A stretch of 64,000 bases of DNA, from positions 22,929,501 to 22,993,500 of the forward strand of contig NC_088348.1 of the NCBI RefSeq assembly GCF_036884655.1, in the 5' to 3' direction. Positions 27,060-38,498 of the stretch are shown in pieces (position 1 is the stretch's first letter; each line of letters starts with the position of its first letter). The notes beneath the pieces are model-generated. The model was given only the letters and a program-made list of their open reading frames with translations, was not told the DNA's origin and searched no databases. The translations under genes were made by a program, and so were the position numbers. The DNA comes from Musa acuminata AAA Group. Its lineage: Eukaryota > Streptophyta > Magnoliopsida > Zingiberales > Musaceae.

Positions 27060-27640
27060 CATTCTAACATCATAATTCAATGATCATTAATTATTAGTCA
27101 TAAAATTTTAAAATTAAAATATTATTACACATCATACAAATTAATATTTTAAAATATAAATAAAATTTGATAATAAAAAAATTAGAGAATCATACCTCCT
27201 CCTAAAAAATCCTCTCCTAAATCCTTCTACTATTAAGCTCGGTGAGAAATGAGAGAAGGAAAGCCCTCTTTATATAATAGAAGATCAGCTCTCCCGAAAG
27301 GAAAGTAATAATTTAATTTTTATTTATGATTTATTTTTTTTTACTTTCACACTTAAAGTTAGAATTATATATTTATTTCTTATGGTTCACACATAAAAAT
27401 AAAATTTAAACAATTTACTTTCTAAAAATTACATCACTCATTAGGAAATAAATCAGTAAATAATTTAATTGATTGATAAATTTTTTAACTTGTCCATATA
27501 ATTAAAAAAATCAATTTTAATTATTTATTTAGTCATATTATAAAAAAAAAGTTAATAATTTAAATAAAATAATATATTATTTATGATAATTTGATTTATG
27601 TTAAGGAAAAAAATCATTGATAATTACAGAATCATAATGA
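27060..27640. repeat. Partial third copy of the 1.9-kb repeat
   Basis: Matches the first 550 bp or so of the units at 16434 and 18345, including the TATA/exon/donor block (27190-27280: minus-strand attatataaagagg, then GAGGAGGTATGATT with the donor G changed). Confidence 0.7.
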
Positions 27641-28572
27641 GGTTTAATCCATAGTACTTTGGGTTTAACCTCATCTAATTAAGTTTGGTTAGTCTTGGAT
27701 GAGACATCTTAGCATATAAATTTTGAGATCATACACATTTAACCAAAATTAGAAAAACTAAGTCTCTTATCCAGATTCACTCTTTGTGATCTATATGAAA
27801 CACAAATAAACTAATAGATTTCATTCAGCGAATCATTTGGGTTTGGTCTAATCTAATGAAAATTAGCAAGTACTCATTGAGTATATCTGAAGTATGATCT
27901 ATAAGATATTCATCTAACCATAATTAGGAAAATAAAACATCTTATTTAGGTATGTTCTTCCTAAAGTATATAAAAAATTGTTAAGGTGAAAAATAAAGCA
28001 TCTTATTTAGATATTCTCTTCCTAAAATGTATAAAAAATTATTAAATTAAATTCTAGTTATCTGACACGTGGTTGAGACTCAGAGCCAATCAAAACTCAT
28101 TTTTGAGTTTATCTTAACTGTAGTGTTTAGAATACAATGATCTAAATCGAGACCCTACAAAATGTTATGTCGGAGCATACATGACAAGATCTCTTGGATG
28201 CTTAAATATTAAGGTATACAAAGTATTTGATTAAGTATCAAAGTTTAATAATATGTTTTAAAAAAGTTCTTAGGTTGAGACTATAGTAAATGTTGAAAAT
28301 GATTATATGCATCATTCTATCGGTACGCATGTTATTCGATCATTAATAGATTATAAATTTATGTGTCTAATTGGCTATGGTTATGTAGGTAGTTTGGGCA
28401 TAGTTATGACATCCGTCACCGGTTTCCCCTTCCTCCAAAAGGAAGAACCAACAAGGGAGAGGAGGGGGGCTTCTGTTCTTTGAGCTCCAAAGGCTACGGC
28501 GAGAGCAGACGCAAGTTTATATCTGCCATGGCGGTTGGGTTGGAGGAACGTATTTGTGGTTGATGTTGTATC
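27641..28572. other. Spacer with no recognised gene
   Basis: 27641-28380 is AT-rich and shows nothing I can name. 28381-28572 is more GC-rich and is the left half of the sequence into which the miniature LTR element at 28573-29170 was inserted; short frames exist on both strands but none is recognisable. Confidence 0.4.
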
Positions 28573-29170
28573 TGATAGAAAGAATAGAAGATAAGAACAA
28601 TTATTAAAGAAGTGAATAAGCTTGAATACATTAACATGTTCCCTAGTTGGGGAAATCTTATTTCTATCATACCCTCGCAAGATGGTACTCTTGACAAAAA
28701 TATCAATCTTGGATCGATGCAAAGAATGGTTTACAAACGAGAGGCTTCATGAGTAGGGCAAGAGCAGATTGCTACTACTGCTGCGATTGCTATTGTTGTG
28801 AGGGCACAGGCGTTCCCTTCGTTCTCCTTAAGCTCACTTTATATTCTTCTTAAGTCCATCGACTGTTGGCAGATCAGCGAAGGCTACCACGGTGAAGAAG
28901 ATGAGGATTGGTCGTGGAGCCTCTTAGGAATGTGGCTACAGCGGCGTTGGTCGCTGGCCGAAGGCAAGGGCGAAGCTTCGCTTTTCTTAGCGGCGTTGGT
29001 CGCTGGCCAAAGGCAAGAGCGAAGCTTCACTTTTCTCACTGCTTTGATACCATGATAGAAAGAATAGAAGATAAGAACAATTTTTGAAGAATTTTATTAA
29101 AAAAGGTTTATTGAAGAAGCGAAGAAACTCGAATACATTAACATGTTCCAGAAAATCTTATCTCCTATCA
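28573..29170 (-). mobile_element. TRIM-type miniature LTR element
   Basis: About 600 bp, minus orientation. Direct repeats 28573-28669 (97 bp) and 29053-29170 (118 bp) both start TGATAGAAAG and end CTATCA; the shorter one lacks about 20 bp in the middle. Inside the right repeat lies a primer-binding site (29041-29052; reverse complement atggtatcaaagc). The internal part is about 380 bp and holds a direct repeat (28940-28988 and 28990-29036, sharing 'gcggcgttggtcgctggcc'). Flanks GTATC (28568-28572) and CTATC (29171-29175) look like a 5-bp target duplication with one change. Too small to encode anything; such elements move with proteins from others. Confidence 0.8.
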
Positions 29171-29884
<714 letters not shown>

Positions 29885-31604
29885 TGTTGAGTTGCTAGTC
29901 AGAGGTGCCCGGCAAACCAATCACGTGAGTGATGGCACGTGTGACTTGATACAGAATCTTTTTGTTTATTATATTTTGGCGTATATCACTTTATAACTAT
30001 TGCATATGTGTAACTATTGTGATGTCCTTGGATTTGTGCAATGGGAATCGGATCGTGATGAGATCACGATAATGAGATCGATTCACCTTTAAACACATAT
30101 CCTAAATAATCCCGGTCATAGGTTACTCGAGAGGGACATCGTGATAACCGGACAGACTGGTGTGCTGTATACCCGTCCATATGATGGATGCAGCTGGTCT
30201 CATAGCTGTTCGTGTAGGGACACTATGGATACAGTACAGGTGCTCATTGGAGAATGAGTTCACTGATTGATCCGCTTACAGAATGCTGGATGGTTGATAA
30301 TGCCTTATTGTCAGACAGCGATTCCGTAGTCCTAGTGGTGTATCTGGTCCTTAGACTTGAGACACCAAGGATGTCCTGTATGAGTGCTCTACTCTTTGAT
30401 ACTAGACTTATAAGTTTGGCTGTCCCAGATCTAGTACAACTGGTCATTGAGAGTGATAGTCGACCTTACGAGGGCTATTGAGTGTCGATAGAGGATCATC
30501 CACTCTCGGCGTCATGAGAGGAATATCCCATGTGTTCTTGCTCAGACAAATCCCTGGCTAGGGTCATTCGGGTTGAGAAAGAAAGAGTTCTCCGGGAGAA
30601 TCCAATTAAAGCGAGACTCGAGTAGAAACCGTATAGATCTGACAACACCATGCTCGATATACGATCTCTGGGATATTAGATGGATGAGGGACTATATGTA
30701 CACGGTAACTGAGGACAAACAAGTCCAATGGATTGGATTCCCCTATATCTGTTGAATCTCGTATTTTGATGATGAAACTACTTGATATATGTTTATGATT
30801 TAATCTGTGTTTTGAGTGACGCAGGATGCCTCGATCAGGATGAGACAATTAAAGCAGGAAAATCATGTTGTGCCGGAGGAACATGTCAGAAGATTGGACG
30901 TCGGGCCGGTGGATCGGTCGACGTATCGACAGAAGGCTTCGGGCCGTGGACTCGGGCATCGGGCCAAGAAGAGCGGGTATTGTGCCAAGGATATCGGAGT
31001 TGCGGAGTCAACAGGCCGATTGGGCAATAGGCTGCAGGAAAGGACGATGCGCCGAAGAATCGGACGAAGCGTCGAGGGACCAATGACATGCCGGACAACT
31101 TGGTTAATTGCTTAGGATTAATTGTCTCGATCAAAGTTTTTGTTTTAAGTGTGCAGGATTAACTACGATGAAAGTTAGACAAGCAGCAGGAGTTGCGCTG
31201 GAGTCAAGATCATGATCACGTTGGGAGTTCGAGAGTTCGACGGAAGTTCGGACGGTCGTCGGAGGTTCTACGAGAATAGATCCGAGAAGTCCAGAAGCTT
31301 GCCAAGCGAAGCTCGTCGGAACTCGCCAAGTGGATCGTCGCAAAGTCCAGGAGTTTGCCGGAAGTCCGCAGAAGCATCACCGAGGGTTCATCGGATGATC
31401 GACGGAAGTTCGCCGGAAACTCGCCGGAAGAAGCGATTGACGCACCGAAGCAAAGATGCAGAAATTGTCTTAGATCTAATCGTAGTTAGCATATTGATTA
31501 AGTTGGAAAATGGGAAGTGATCCCATTAGCTTAATCTTGGGGCAATTGGGCCTCTGAAAGACTGAAATTGGGTCGAATGGAGCTAACCATTCGGACCCTG
31601 ATTG

Positions 31605-31905
31605 CACCAGGAGGTGCAACCGCCTAGGCCAGGAGGTGGCACCGCCTGGGCTAAGCCTCCCAGCGAGACTGGGCGGTGCAACCTCCCCAGCCAGGAGGTG
31701 GCACCGCCTGAGCTCAGTCTTCGAGCAAGACTGGGCGGTGCAACCTCCCTGACAGAGAGGTGGCACCGCCTGAGCTCGGTCTTCGAGCTCTGGCAGAGAG
31801 GTGCAACCGCTTGAGTCAAGAGGTGGCACCGCCTGGGCTCAGTCTTCGAGCTCTGCCAGGCGGTGCAACCTCTCCAGTCAGGAGGTGCAACCGCCTGATC
31901 CCGGA
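31605..31905 (+). repeat. GC-rich minisatellite in SIRE LTR
   Basis: Imperfect units of about 40-45 bp built around gaggtggcaccgcctg and ggcggtgcaacc. The same array with different unit numbers is found at 36835-37185, 42355-42645 and, in reverse, 46905-47035. Confidence 0.85.
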
Positions 31906-32299
31906 ATTCCGGGATTTGATCGTTTTGAGCTCCAAATTTGAATTGGGTTGGGGCCTATAAATACCCCACCCATTCAGCACTGAGATAGCAAGAACTTACC
32001 CGAAATCTTGATCTTTTCAGTGGTTCTTAGAGCTCAAAACTGCTAGTTTTCCTCCTCCTTCTGTTCTTCAAGTTTGAGTTGTGAAGAGAGGAGAGAAAAC
32101 ATCTGTAAGGGTTGTCTCCTAAGCCCGTCAAAAGGAGTGAATCTGTAAGAGGGTAGTTGGCCTTCGCCTATTGAAGGAAGGCCTCTAGTTGACGTCGGTA
32201 ACCTCATCGGTGGAGGAAGCCAAAAGTGGAGTAGGTCAAGACTGACCGAACCACTCTAAATCTCTGGTTTGCGTTTATTTTGAGCACTTTATCATTACT

Positions 32300-32870
32300 G
32301 CAAACCTCCTACATAGCTACTGCTCTCTGCGCTTTTACGAACGAGTTCTGTGCAGTTTACGTTTACGTCTTGATTCTATCTACAAACTGCAAACTGTCTC
32401 TCTGCGCTTTTACAAATGAGTTCTATGCAGTTTACGTTTACGTCTTGATTTCACTTACAACTGCAAACTGTCTTCTGCGCTTTTTTACGAACAAGGTTCT
32501 GTGCAGTTTACGTTTACGTCTTTTGATTTCATTTACAACTACAAACTATCTTCTGCGCTTTTACGAACAAGGTTCTGTGCAGTTTACGTTTACGTCTTGA
32601 TTTCATTTAGAACTGCAAACTGTCATCTGCGTTTAGATGCAAACTGCGTTTAGACGCAAACTGCGTTTAGACGTAAACCGCGCTTAGACGCAAACTGCGT
32701 TTAGACGCAAACTGTGTTTAGACGCAAACTGCGTTTAGACGTAAACTGCGCTTAGACGCAAACTGTGTTTAGACGCAAACTGCGCTTAGACGCAAACTGT
32801 GTTTAGACGCAAACTGTGTTTAGACGCAATCTGCGCTTCGACGCAAACTGCACTTAGATATAAACTGTGA
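32300..32870 (+). repeat. Two tandem arrays in the solo LTR
   Basis: 32325-32625: about four copies of a 70-75 bp unit containing 'gcagtttacgtttacgtctt'. 32625-32870: about 13 copies of an 18-bp unit close to 'gcgtttagacgcaaact'. Both arrays derive from phrases present once or twice in the LTR at 41499-43487 (43080-43290). Confidence 0.85.
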
Positions 32871-33624
32871 ATCAGCTTTTGCATCATAATAGTTTCTATC
32901 GAACGAACGCAGCTTTCGGTTTTAATCGCTGTAAAATTTCCGCTGCACTAATTCACCCCCCCCCTCTTAGTGCTCTCGATCCTAACAGTATCGTTTGGGG
33001 ACTACGGCGTAGTGGCCTAGTACGTCCGTATCGATGAGTCGAGTGAATTATTACAGAGATAATAATTCACTGAGTTAGAAAGAGTTCTAACAGGTATGAC
33101 TCACGGCCAGCTCGATATTGGGCCTAGAGGGTCACACACATATGGTAGGCATTGCGATGAGTAGAGGTTCGGATATGAGATATCCGACGGAGCCCTTGTC
33201 TTATTGGATGCAGATCCAATACCCACTAGGGGAGGACCCATTAGGGTTTGACAGGGGGCCTCTATAAATAGGAGGGATTCAGAGCCTCATAGGCTAGAGT
33301 CTTTGCTTGCCTTTCCTATTCTCCTCTCCCTCTCCACCTCAGAGCAGGCCTGGAGTTTTGAGGAGCGTCGTCGCAACCCTGCTGTGTGGATCACCGCTAG
33401 AGAGGAGGATGCTTGACCTCCTTCACCCTCTCCTAAGGATCTGCAAGGAAACAGGGATATACGATCTCCCTAGGTAACACAATCTACTCTATACGCAGTT
33501 TTAAGTTTCGCAGATTTTACGCACCAATCTTCGCACGACGACGAACATCTCTTTGGGAATCGAGGATTTTGTTTTCTTGTTCTTCCGCTGCGCATGTGAT
33601 GTCGCCCCCATGATTTCCCAACAG

Positions 33625-33637
33625 TGGTATCAGAGCC
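33625..33637 (+). other. Primer-binding site of copia copy 2
   Basis: 'tggtatcagagcc' one base after the LTR end, complementary to initiator tRNA-Met. Confidence 0.9.
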
Positions 33638-35465
33638 AGGTTGTTCGTGCGAATGATTGGTTTTGAACTGCGTGTGTTGTGTTTTGGAGAAACTTTTGAC
33701 GTCAAAATCGTTGACGCAAAAGCGAAAAAGGGCAGCAATTGTTGCTGTTCTCGCTGCCGTCGCAGATGGCAGCACTACCATCTGCGTGCAGGCAGGCAGC
33801 CTACAGCAGTAGCCGCAAGGCCGCCTGCTTGCAGGCAGCCCCCTGCGGCAGCGCCCGCAAGTAGGGCCGCAGGCACGGCGGCCACCTGCGCGGGCACTGT
33901 GCCCGCGCGCAAGGGCATCGGCGCCTGCAGCCGCTGCTCTCGCGTGGTGACGCGCCGCAGGGCAGCGGCGCCTGTGGCCGCTGCTCCCGCGGGCTAAAAC
34001 CCCGCAGGGACGGTCGCCCGGCGAGGCAGCACCGCCTGCGGGCGATGCCTCACGGGCAGAACTGCCCGCGGGGCACCCAGCTGTAGGGGCAGCGCCGCCA
34101 GCGGGCGTGCCGCCTGTAGGCGAGGGCAGCGACCCCGCCCTCCGTCGCACAGCCCGCCGCCGGCAGGGTGGCGCGACGGCGGCACCGGCAGCAGCAGGGG
34201 AGGATGAGGACATTAGGGTTTTCTGGGTAAAAGATAGTTTTGCCCCTCGGAATTTGAGAAATTTCAGTGTCTTTTTTATTCTAAATTACGAAAATACCCC
34301 TAGGAATGAAAAAATTTCCTATATATCCCTGATTTCATAAAATACTAATTAATTAAAAAGTTTAGTTGATTATTATTTTTTTTATTATCTAGTAGTCCTA
34401 CATGATGATGATTATTTATACATATGATGTATGATGTGTGGACGGATGATCATGGACCGTGTGATGTGTGTACTTGTGATTATTATTATTAGGGTCTGCG
34501 AGCCTCCATTATATTTCTCGTTTATTGTCGGGCCTTCGTGTCTATGATTAAGTTGTAATCACATGAGGAGGCGCAGCGGGAGCATGGATGCGATAGCAGG
34601 ACCCATGAGACGGACGATCGCAATGATGTCAACGGAATCGACGAGGACGAGATGGACAATCACAGGGCATGGAGATGCATCGTTGCACGCATAGATCTTG
34701 ATGTGAGTGATTAGGCCTACTGGCTCGGGCCTAATCACATTAGGTTGTGGTCCATGATCATCTGGTGTGATTGCTTATACACATACTAGATATGCATATA
34801 TATTTGCATGCGATGTAGATATATATTAAATATGTATATGTGTGACATGTCAAATTAGGAGACCAACTCATAGAAACATCTCTCGATAATATTAAGTCGG
34901 TAAACGTGAGGCAATTAGATTGACTCACGTGGCCTTCCATCGTTATAAGTAGGAACCGATTCCCGGTGTAGGTTGAGTTGGTCGAGTCCCTCGAGACTCA
35001 CCTATATCGCGATTCACTATCTTGCTTACGACATAGAGATGTCGCCAGTGACCTAAGGACATGGTATACTTAGTCGAGTCCCTCGATGGTATATCATCAA
35101 ATCAGACTCATCTTATAACGAAGGTGTTGACTTAACCGAGCATCATGGTTGGTCGAGTCCCTCGAGGCCATGGTTATTCGGATGCCAAACAAGACGGGAA
35201 TCACAAGGAGTTGTGATCGGCAAGAGTTGCCTTCCTTTTAGGCTTAGTGTGATTGGTCGAGTCCCTTCAGGTTATACTAAGACGCTGATTGGATCCTGAT
35301 CCCCACTAGAAGTCTGTCGGAGACTTCCGTTTCACGTGTTGAGGGTGTCGCGTGACTCGCTAGTAAAATAGTGGGAGCATATTAAGATAGAAGTCCATAT
35401 CTTGATAGTTTATTTTTTGCAAACTCTGCATGTTATTCATTTTTGCTGCATCTTTATTTTAGAAA
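33638..35465 (+). other. Leader of copia copy 2
   Basis: 1.8 kb without a coding frame I trust. 33740-34200 is very GC-rich with alternating GCAGGC/GCCTGC/GGGC blocks that can pair with each other; a 247-codon frame on the opposite strand here is a composition artefact. The rest is AT-rich and then matches 10380-11580 of copy 1. Confidence 0.7.
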
Positions 35466-35977
35466 ATGTCGCTTTCAAATCCCTTATGTGACATACTTGA
35501 TGTCAACCGCCTCACTAGTCCAAATTATACAGATTGGCTCCGTAACTTGAGAATTGTTCTCACGGCGGAGAAAATCGTGTACGTCCTTGATATAGTGATG
35601 CCTATGCCCGAAGAAGGGGCAAGCGAGGATAAGATCACTCGCTACGTGAAGTACATTGATAACTCCACTCTTGCTCAGTGCTATATGTTGGGCTCTATGA
35701 CTCCTGATTTATTGAGATAACATGAAAAGATGGATGTCAGATCCATTCTCCTACATGTCCGTAAATTATTTGAGAAACAGGGAAGGACTCAGCGATATGA
35801 GATATCCAAGAGCCTCTTCCGCGTTAGGATGACTAGGGGGACACCGGTTCAGAACCATGTCTTAAAGATGATTGAGTGGATAAAAAAACTCACAGGTCTA
35901 GGAATGGTCCTAGAGGATAACTTGTGTGTGGACATTATGCTTCAGTCCCTACTAGATTCTTTTTCACAGTTCATAAT
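35466..35977 (+). pseudogene. Copia gag, copy 2, 5' part
   Basis: Capsid-type (UBN2-like) gag: begins MSLSNPLCDILDVNRL and contains TDWLRNLRIVL. A TGA at 35718 breaks it after 84 codons, then it continues in the same sense at 35730-35977 until the SIRE insertion. It resumes at 43488. The product would build the element's particle. Confidence 0.85.
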
Positions 35978-37572
35978 TGTTGAATCTCGTATTTTGATGA
36001 TGAAACTACTTGATATATGTTTATGATTTAATCTGTGTTTTGAGTGATGCAGGATGCTTCGATCTGGATGAGACAATTAAAGCAGGAAAATCATGTTGTG
36101 CTGGAGGAACATGTCAGAAGATTAGACGTCGGGCCGGTGGATCGGTCGACGTATCGACAGAAGGCTTCGGGCCGTGGACTCGGGCATTGGGCCAAGAAGG
36201 GCAGGTATTGTGCCAAGGATATCGGAGTTGCGGAGCCAACTGGCCGATTGGGCAATAAGCTACAGGAAAGGACGATGCGCCGAAGAATCGGACGAAGCGT
36301 CGAGGAACCAATGACATGCCGGACAACTTGGTTAATTGCTTAGGATTAATTGTCTCGATCGAAGTTTTTGTTTTGAGTGTGCAGGATTAACTACGATAGA
36401 AGAAAGACATGCAGCAGGAGTTGCGCCGGAGTCATGACAATGATCACGTTGGGAGTTCAAGAGCTCGACGGAAGTTCGGACAGTCGTCGGAGGTTCTGCG
36501 GGAATAAATCTGAGAAGTCCAGAAGCTTGCCAAAGGAGCTCGTCGGAACTTGCCAAGTGGATCGTCGCAAGTCCAGGAGTTTGCCGGAAGTCCGCAGGAG
36601 GATCACCAAGGGTTCGTCGGATAATCGACGGAAGTTCGCCGGAAACTCACCGGAAGAAGCGATTGACGCACCGGAGCAAGCTGTAGAATATGTCTTAGGA
36701 AATAATCGTAGTTAGCACATTGATTAATTTAGAAATGGGAGGTGATCCCATTAGCTTAATCTTGGGGCAATTGGGCCCTTGAAAGAATCAAATTGGGCCG
36801 AATGGATTAACCCATTCGGACCCTGATTGCTGTGGGAGGTGCAACCGCCCAAGCCAGGAGGTAGCACCGCCCAGGCTATGTCTCCCAGCGAGACTGGGCG
36901 GTGCAACCGCCCCAGCCAAGAGGTGACACCGCCCCGGGCTCAGTCTCCGAGCGAGACTGGGCGGTGCAACCTCTTCTATCAAGAGGTAGCACCGCCAGAG
37001 CTCAAGTTTCGAGCTCTACCAGGCGGTGCAACCTCCCCAGTCAGGCGGTGCAACCGCCTGAGCTCGGTCTTCGAGCTCTGGCAGAGAGGTGCAACCGCCC
37101 CTGACAGAGGTGGCACCGCCCAGAGGCTCAGTCTTCGAGCTCTGCCAGGCGGTGCAACCGTCCCAGTTAGGAGGTGCAACCGCCTGATCCCGGAATTCCG
37201 GGAATTGACAGATTTGAGCTCCAAATTTGAACTAGGTTGGGGCCTATAAATACCCCACCCATTCAGCACTGAAAGCACAGAACACACACTCGAAATCTTG
37301 CTGTCTTTCTGTGGTTCTTAGAGCTCAAAACTGCTAGTTCTCCTCTTTCTGTTCTTCAAAGTTTGAGTTGTAAAGAGAGGAGAGAAAACTTCTGTAAGGG
37401 TTGTTTTTATCATAGCTGCAAACTGCCTGCTTAGTTTGACTTTAACCTTGCTTAGTATCAACTTTCATACAGAAGTTGTTTTTATCGTTCGAATGCAGCT
37501 TTCGATTTTAATCGCAGAAAGTTTTTCGCTGCACTAATTCACCCCCCCCTCTTAGTGCTCTCGATCCTAACA
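35978..37572 (+). repeat. 5' LTR of SIRE element
   Basis: Starts TGTTGAATCTCG, ends GATCCTAACA. TATA box ctataaata near 37244-37252. At about 37404 it jumps from 'tctgtaagggttgt' to 'ttttatcatagctgc', lacking what is 42864-43319 in the 3' LTR; the short shared 'gttgt/ggttt' sequence suggests a simple deletion. Confidence 0.9.
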
Positions 37573-37574
37573 AT

Positions 37575-37588
37575 TGGTATCAGAGCCC
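37575..37588 (+). other. Primer-binding site of SIRE element
   Basis: 'tggtatcagagccc', two bases after the LTR, initiator tRNA-Met type. Confidence 0.9.
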
Positions 37589-37622
37589 GGTATTTCTCAT
37601 TTCGGACTTACACCCGAGAGAA

Positions 37623-38498
37623 ATGGCTCTTCATGGCTTTCAAAAGGGCTTTTCGGTTTTTCGTCCACCGTTGTTTAACGGATTGGACTACACCTATTGG
37701 AAGACCCGAATGAGGATCTTTCTTATTTCTATGGATGTTGAACTTTGGAATCTTGTCGAAAACGGTTTTTCGAAGTCTTCTCTTCCAATGATCGAATGGT
37801 TAGATTTAGAGAAGAAGCATTTTTCTTTAAACACAAAGGCTATGAATGCCTTATTTTGCGCTTTGGACAAAAATGAGTTCAATCGGGTTTCTTTGTGCGA
37901 AACGGCTTTCGATATTTGGCGCACTCTTGAAATCACACACGAGGGAACTAGTAGAGTCAAAGACTCGAAAGTTAATATTTTACTGCATGATTTTGAGCTT
38001 TTTCAAATGAAGCCAAGCGAAATCATTGGTGATATGTACACCCGTTTTACGGATGTCGTCAATGGTTTAAGAGCTCTTGGCAAATGTTTTTTGAATTCTG
38101 AACTTGTGAACAAGATTTTGCGTTCTCTTTCTAAGAAGTGGGATTCAAAAGTAACGGCTTTACAAGAAACAAAAGATTTCAATATTTTTTCACTTGAAGA
38201 ACTAATTGGTTCATTGATCACATATGAAATGACGTGCAATGCACGTGAAGAACTTGAGAACCACCTTCCAAAGAACAGGAAGGATTTGGGACATAGAACA
38301 TTTGAAGACCACTCGAGCATAAGCTCAAGTAATGGTGAACTTAAACTACAAATGAAACAAAATTTAAAAAGTAAAAAGAACGGAACTACTTGCCTTGAAC
38401 GCAAGAAGAAGAACAAAAATTGGGATGAATCGAGCTCCTCCGAAGACGAGGAGAAAATCAACAAAGGCGAGGTGGCAAACTACGCCTTTCGACGCTGA
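37623..38498 (+). CDS. SIRE-type gag (capsid) protein, C-terminally shortened
   Basis: 291 codons, open. It begins MALHGFQKGFSVFRPPLF 35 bases after the primer-binding site, and contains the LDYTYWKTRMRIFL motif typical of SIRE gag (DUF4219/UBN2-type capsid region, residues about 15-210). A lysine-rich and acidic Ser/Glu tail (SSSSEDEEK) follows. The CCHC zinc knuckle expected before that tail is missing: compare CYECKKSGHYKSDCP in the reverse SIRE copy near 51700. The end (NYAFRR, stop) looks like a deletion that shifted the frame where the relative reads HYALMAIGEE. It would assemble particles but probably bind RNA poorly. The frame has no pol behind it. Confidence 0.8.
   Translation: MALHGFQKGFSVFRPPLFNGLDYTYWKTRMRIFLISMDVELWNLVENGFSKSSLPMIEWLDLEKKHFSLNTKAMNALFCALDKNEFNRVSLCETAFDIWRTLEITHEGTSRVKDSKVNILLHDFELFQMKPSEIIGDMYTRFTDVVNGLRALGKCFLNSELVNKILRSLSKKWDSKVTALQETKDFNIFSLEELIGSLITYEMTCNAREELENHLPKNRKDLGHRTFEDHSSISSSNGELKLQMKQNLKSKKNGTTCLERKKKNKNWDESSSSEDEEKINKGEVANYAFRR

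Larger units (their letters stand above)
30750..32987 (+). mobile_element. Solo LTR of a SIRE-type copia element
   Basis: 2238 bp, TGTTGAATCTCG at the start and GATCCTAACA at the end, matching the LTRs at 35978-37572 and 41499-43487. Flanks ATATC (30745-30749) and GTATC (32988-32992) are a target duplication with one change, and the host LTR continues without loss, so this is a solo LTR left by recombination. It has a TATA box (ctataaata, 31955-31963), a GC-rich minisatellite (31605-31905) and extra tandem arrays (32300-32870) that make it longer than its relatives. Confidence 0.9.
29885..33623 (+). repeat. 5' LTR of copia copy 2, interrupted
   Basis: About 1.5 kb once the solo LTR at 30750-32987 is removed. 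The start at TGTTGAGTTGC is chosen because it pairs with the CCCAACA end; the true start could differ by a few tens of bases. The last 210 bp are shared with 288-509. Confidence 0.7.

Noticed and set aside
28381..28722. 113-codon minus-strand frame
   Set aside because: Crosses the end of the TRIM element, so it is a chance join of unrelated sequences.
31476..31829. Proline/arginine-rich frames in SIRE LTRs (also 36827-37249, 42438-42746)
   Set aside because: They follow the GC-rich minisatellite in non-coding LTR DNA.
33470..34213. 247-codon minus-strand frame, Ala/Arg/Gly-rich
   Set aside because: Lies antisense in the GC-rich copia leader and LTR end; the counterpart in copy 1 is not open and no domain is visible.
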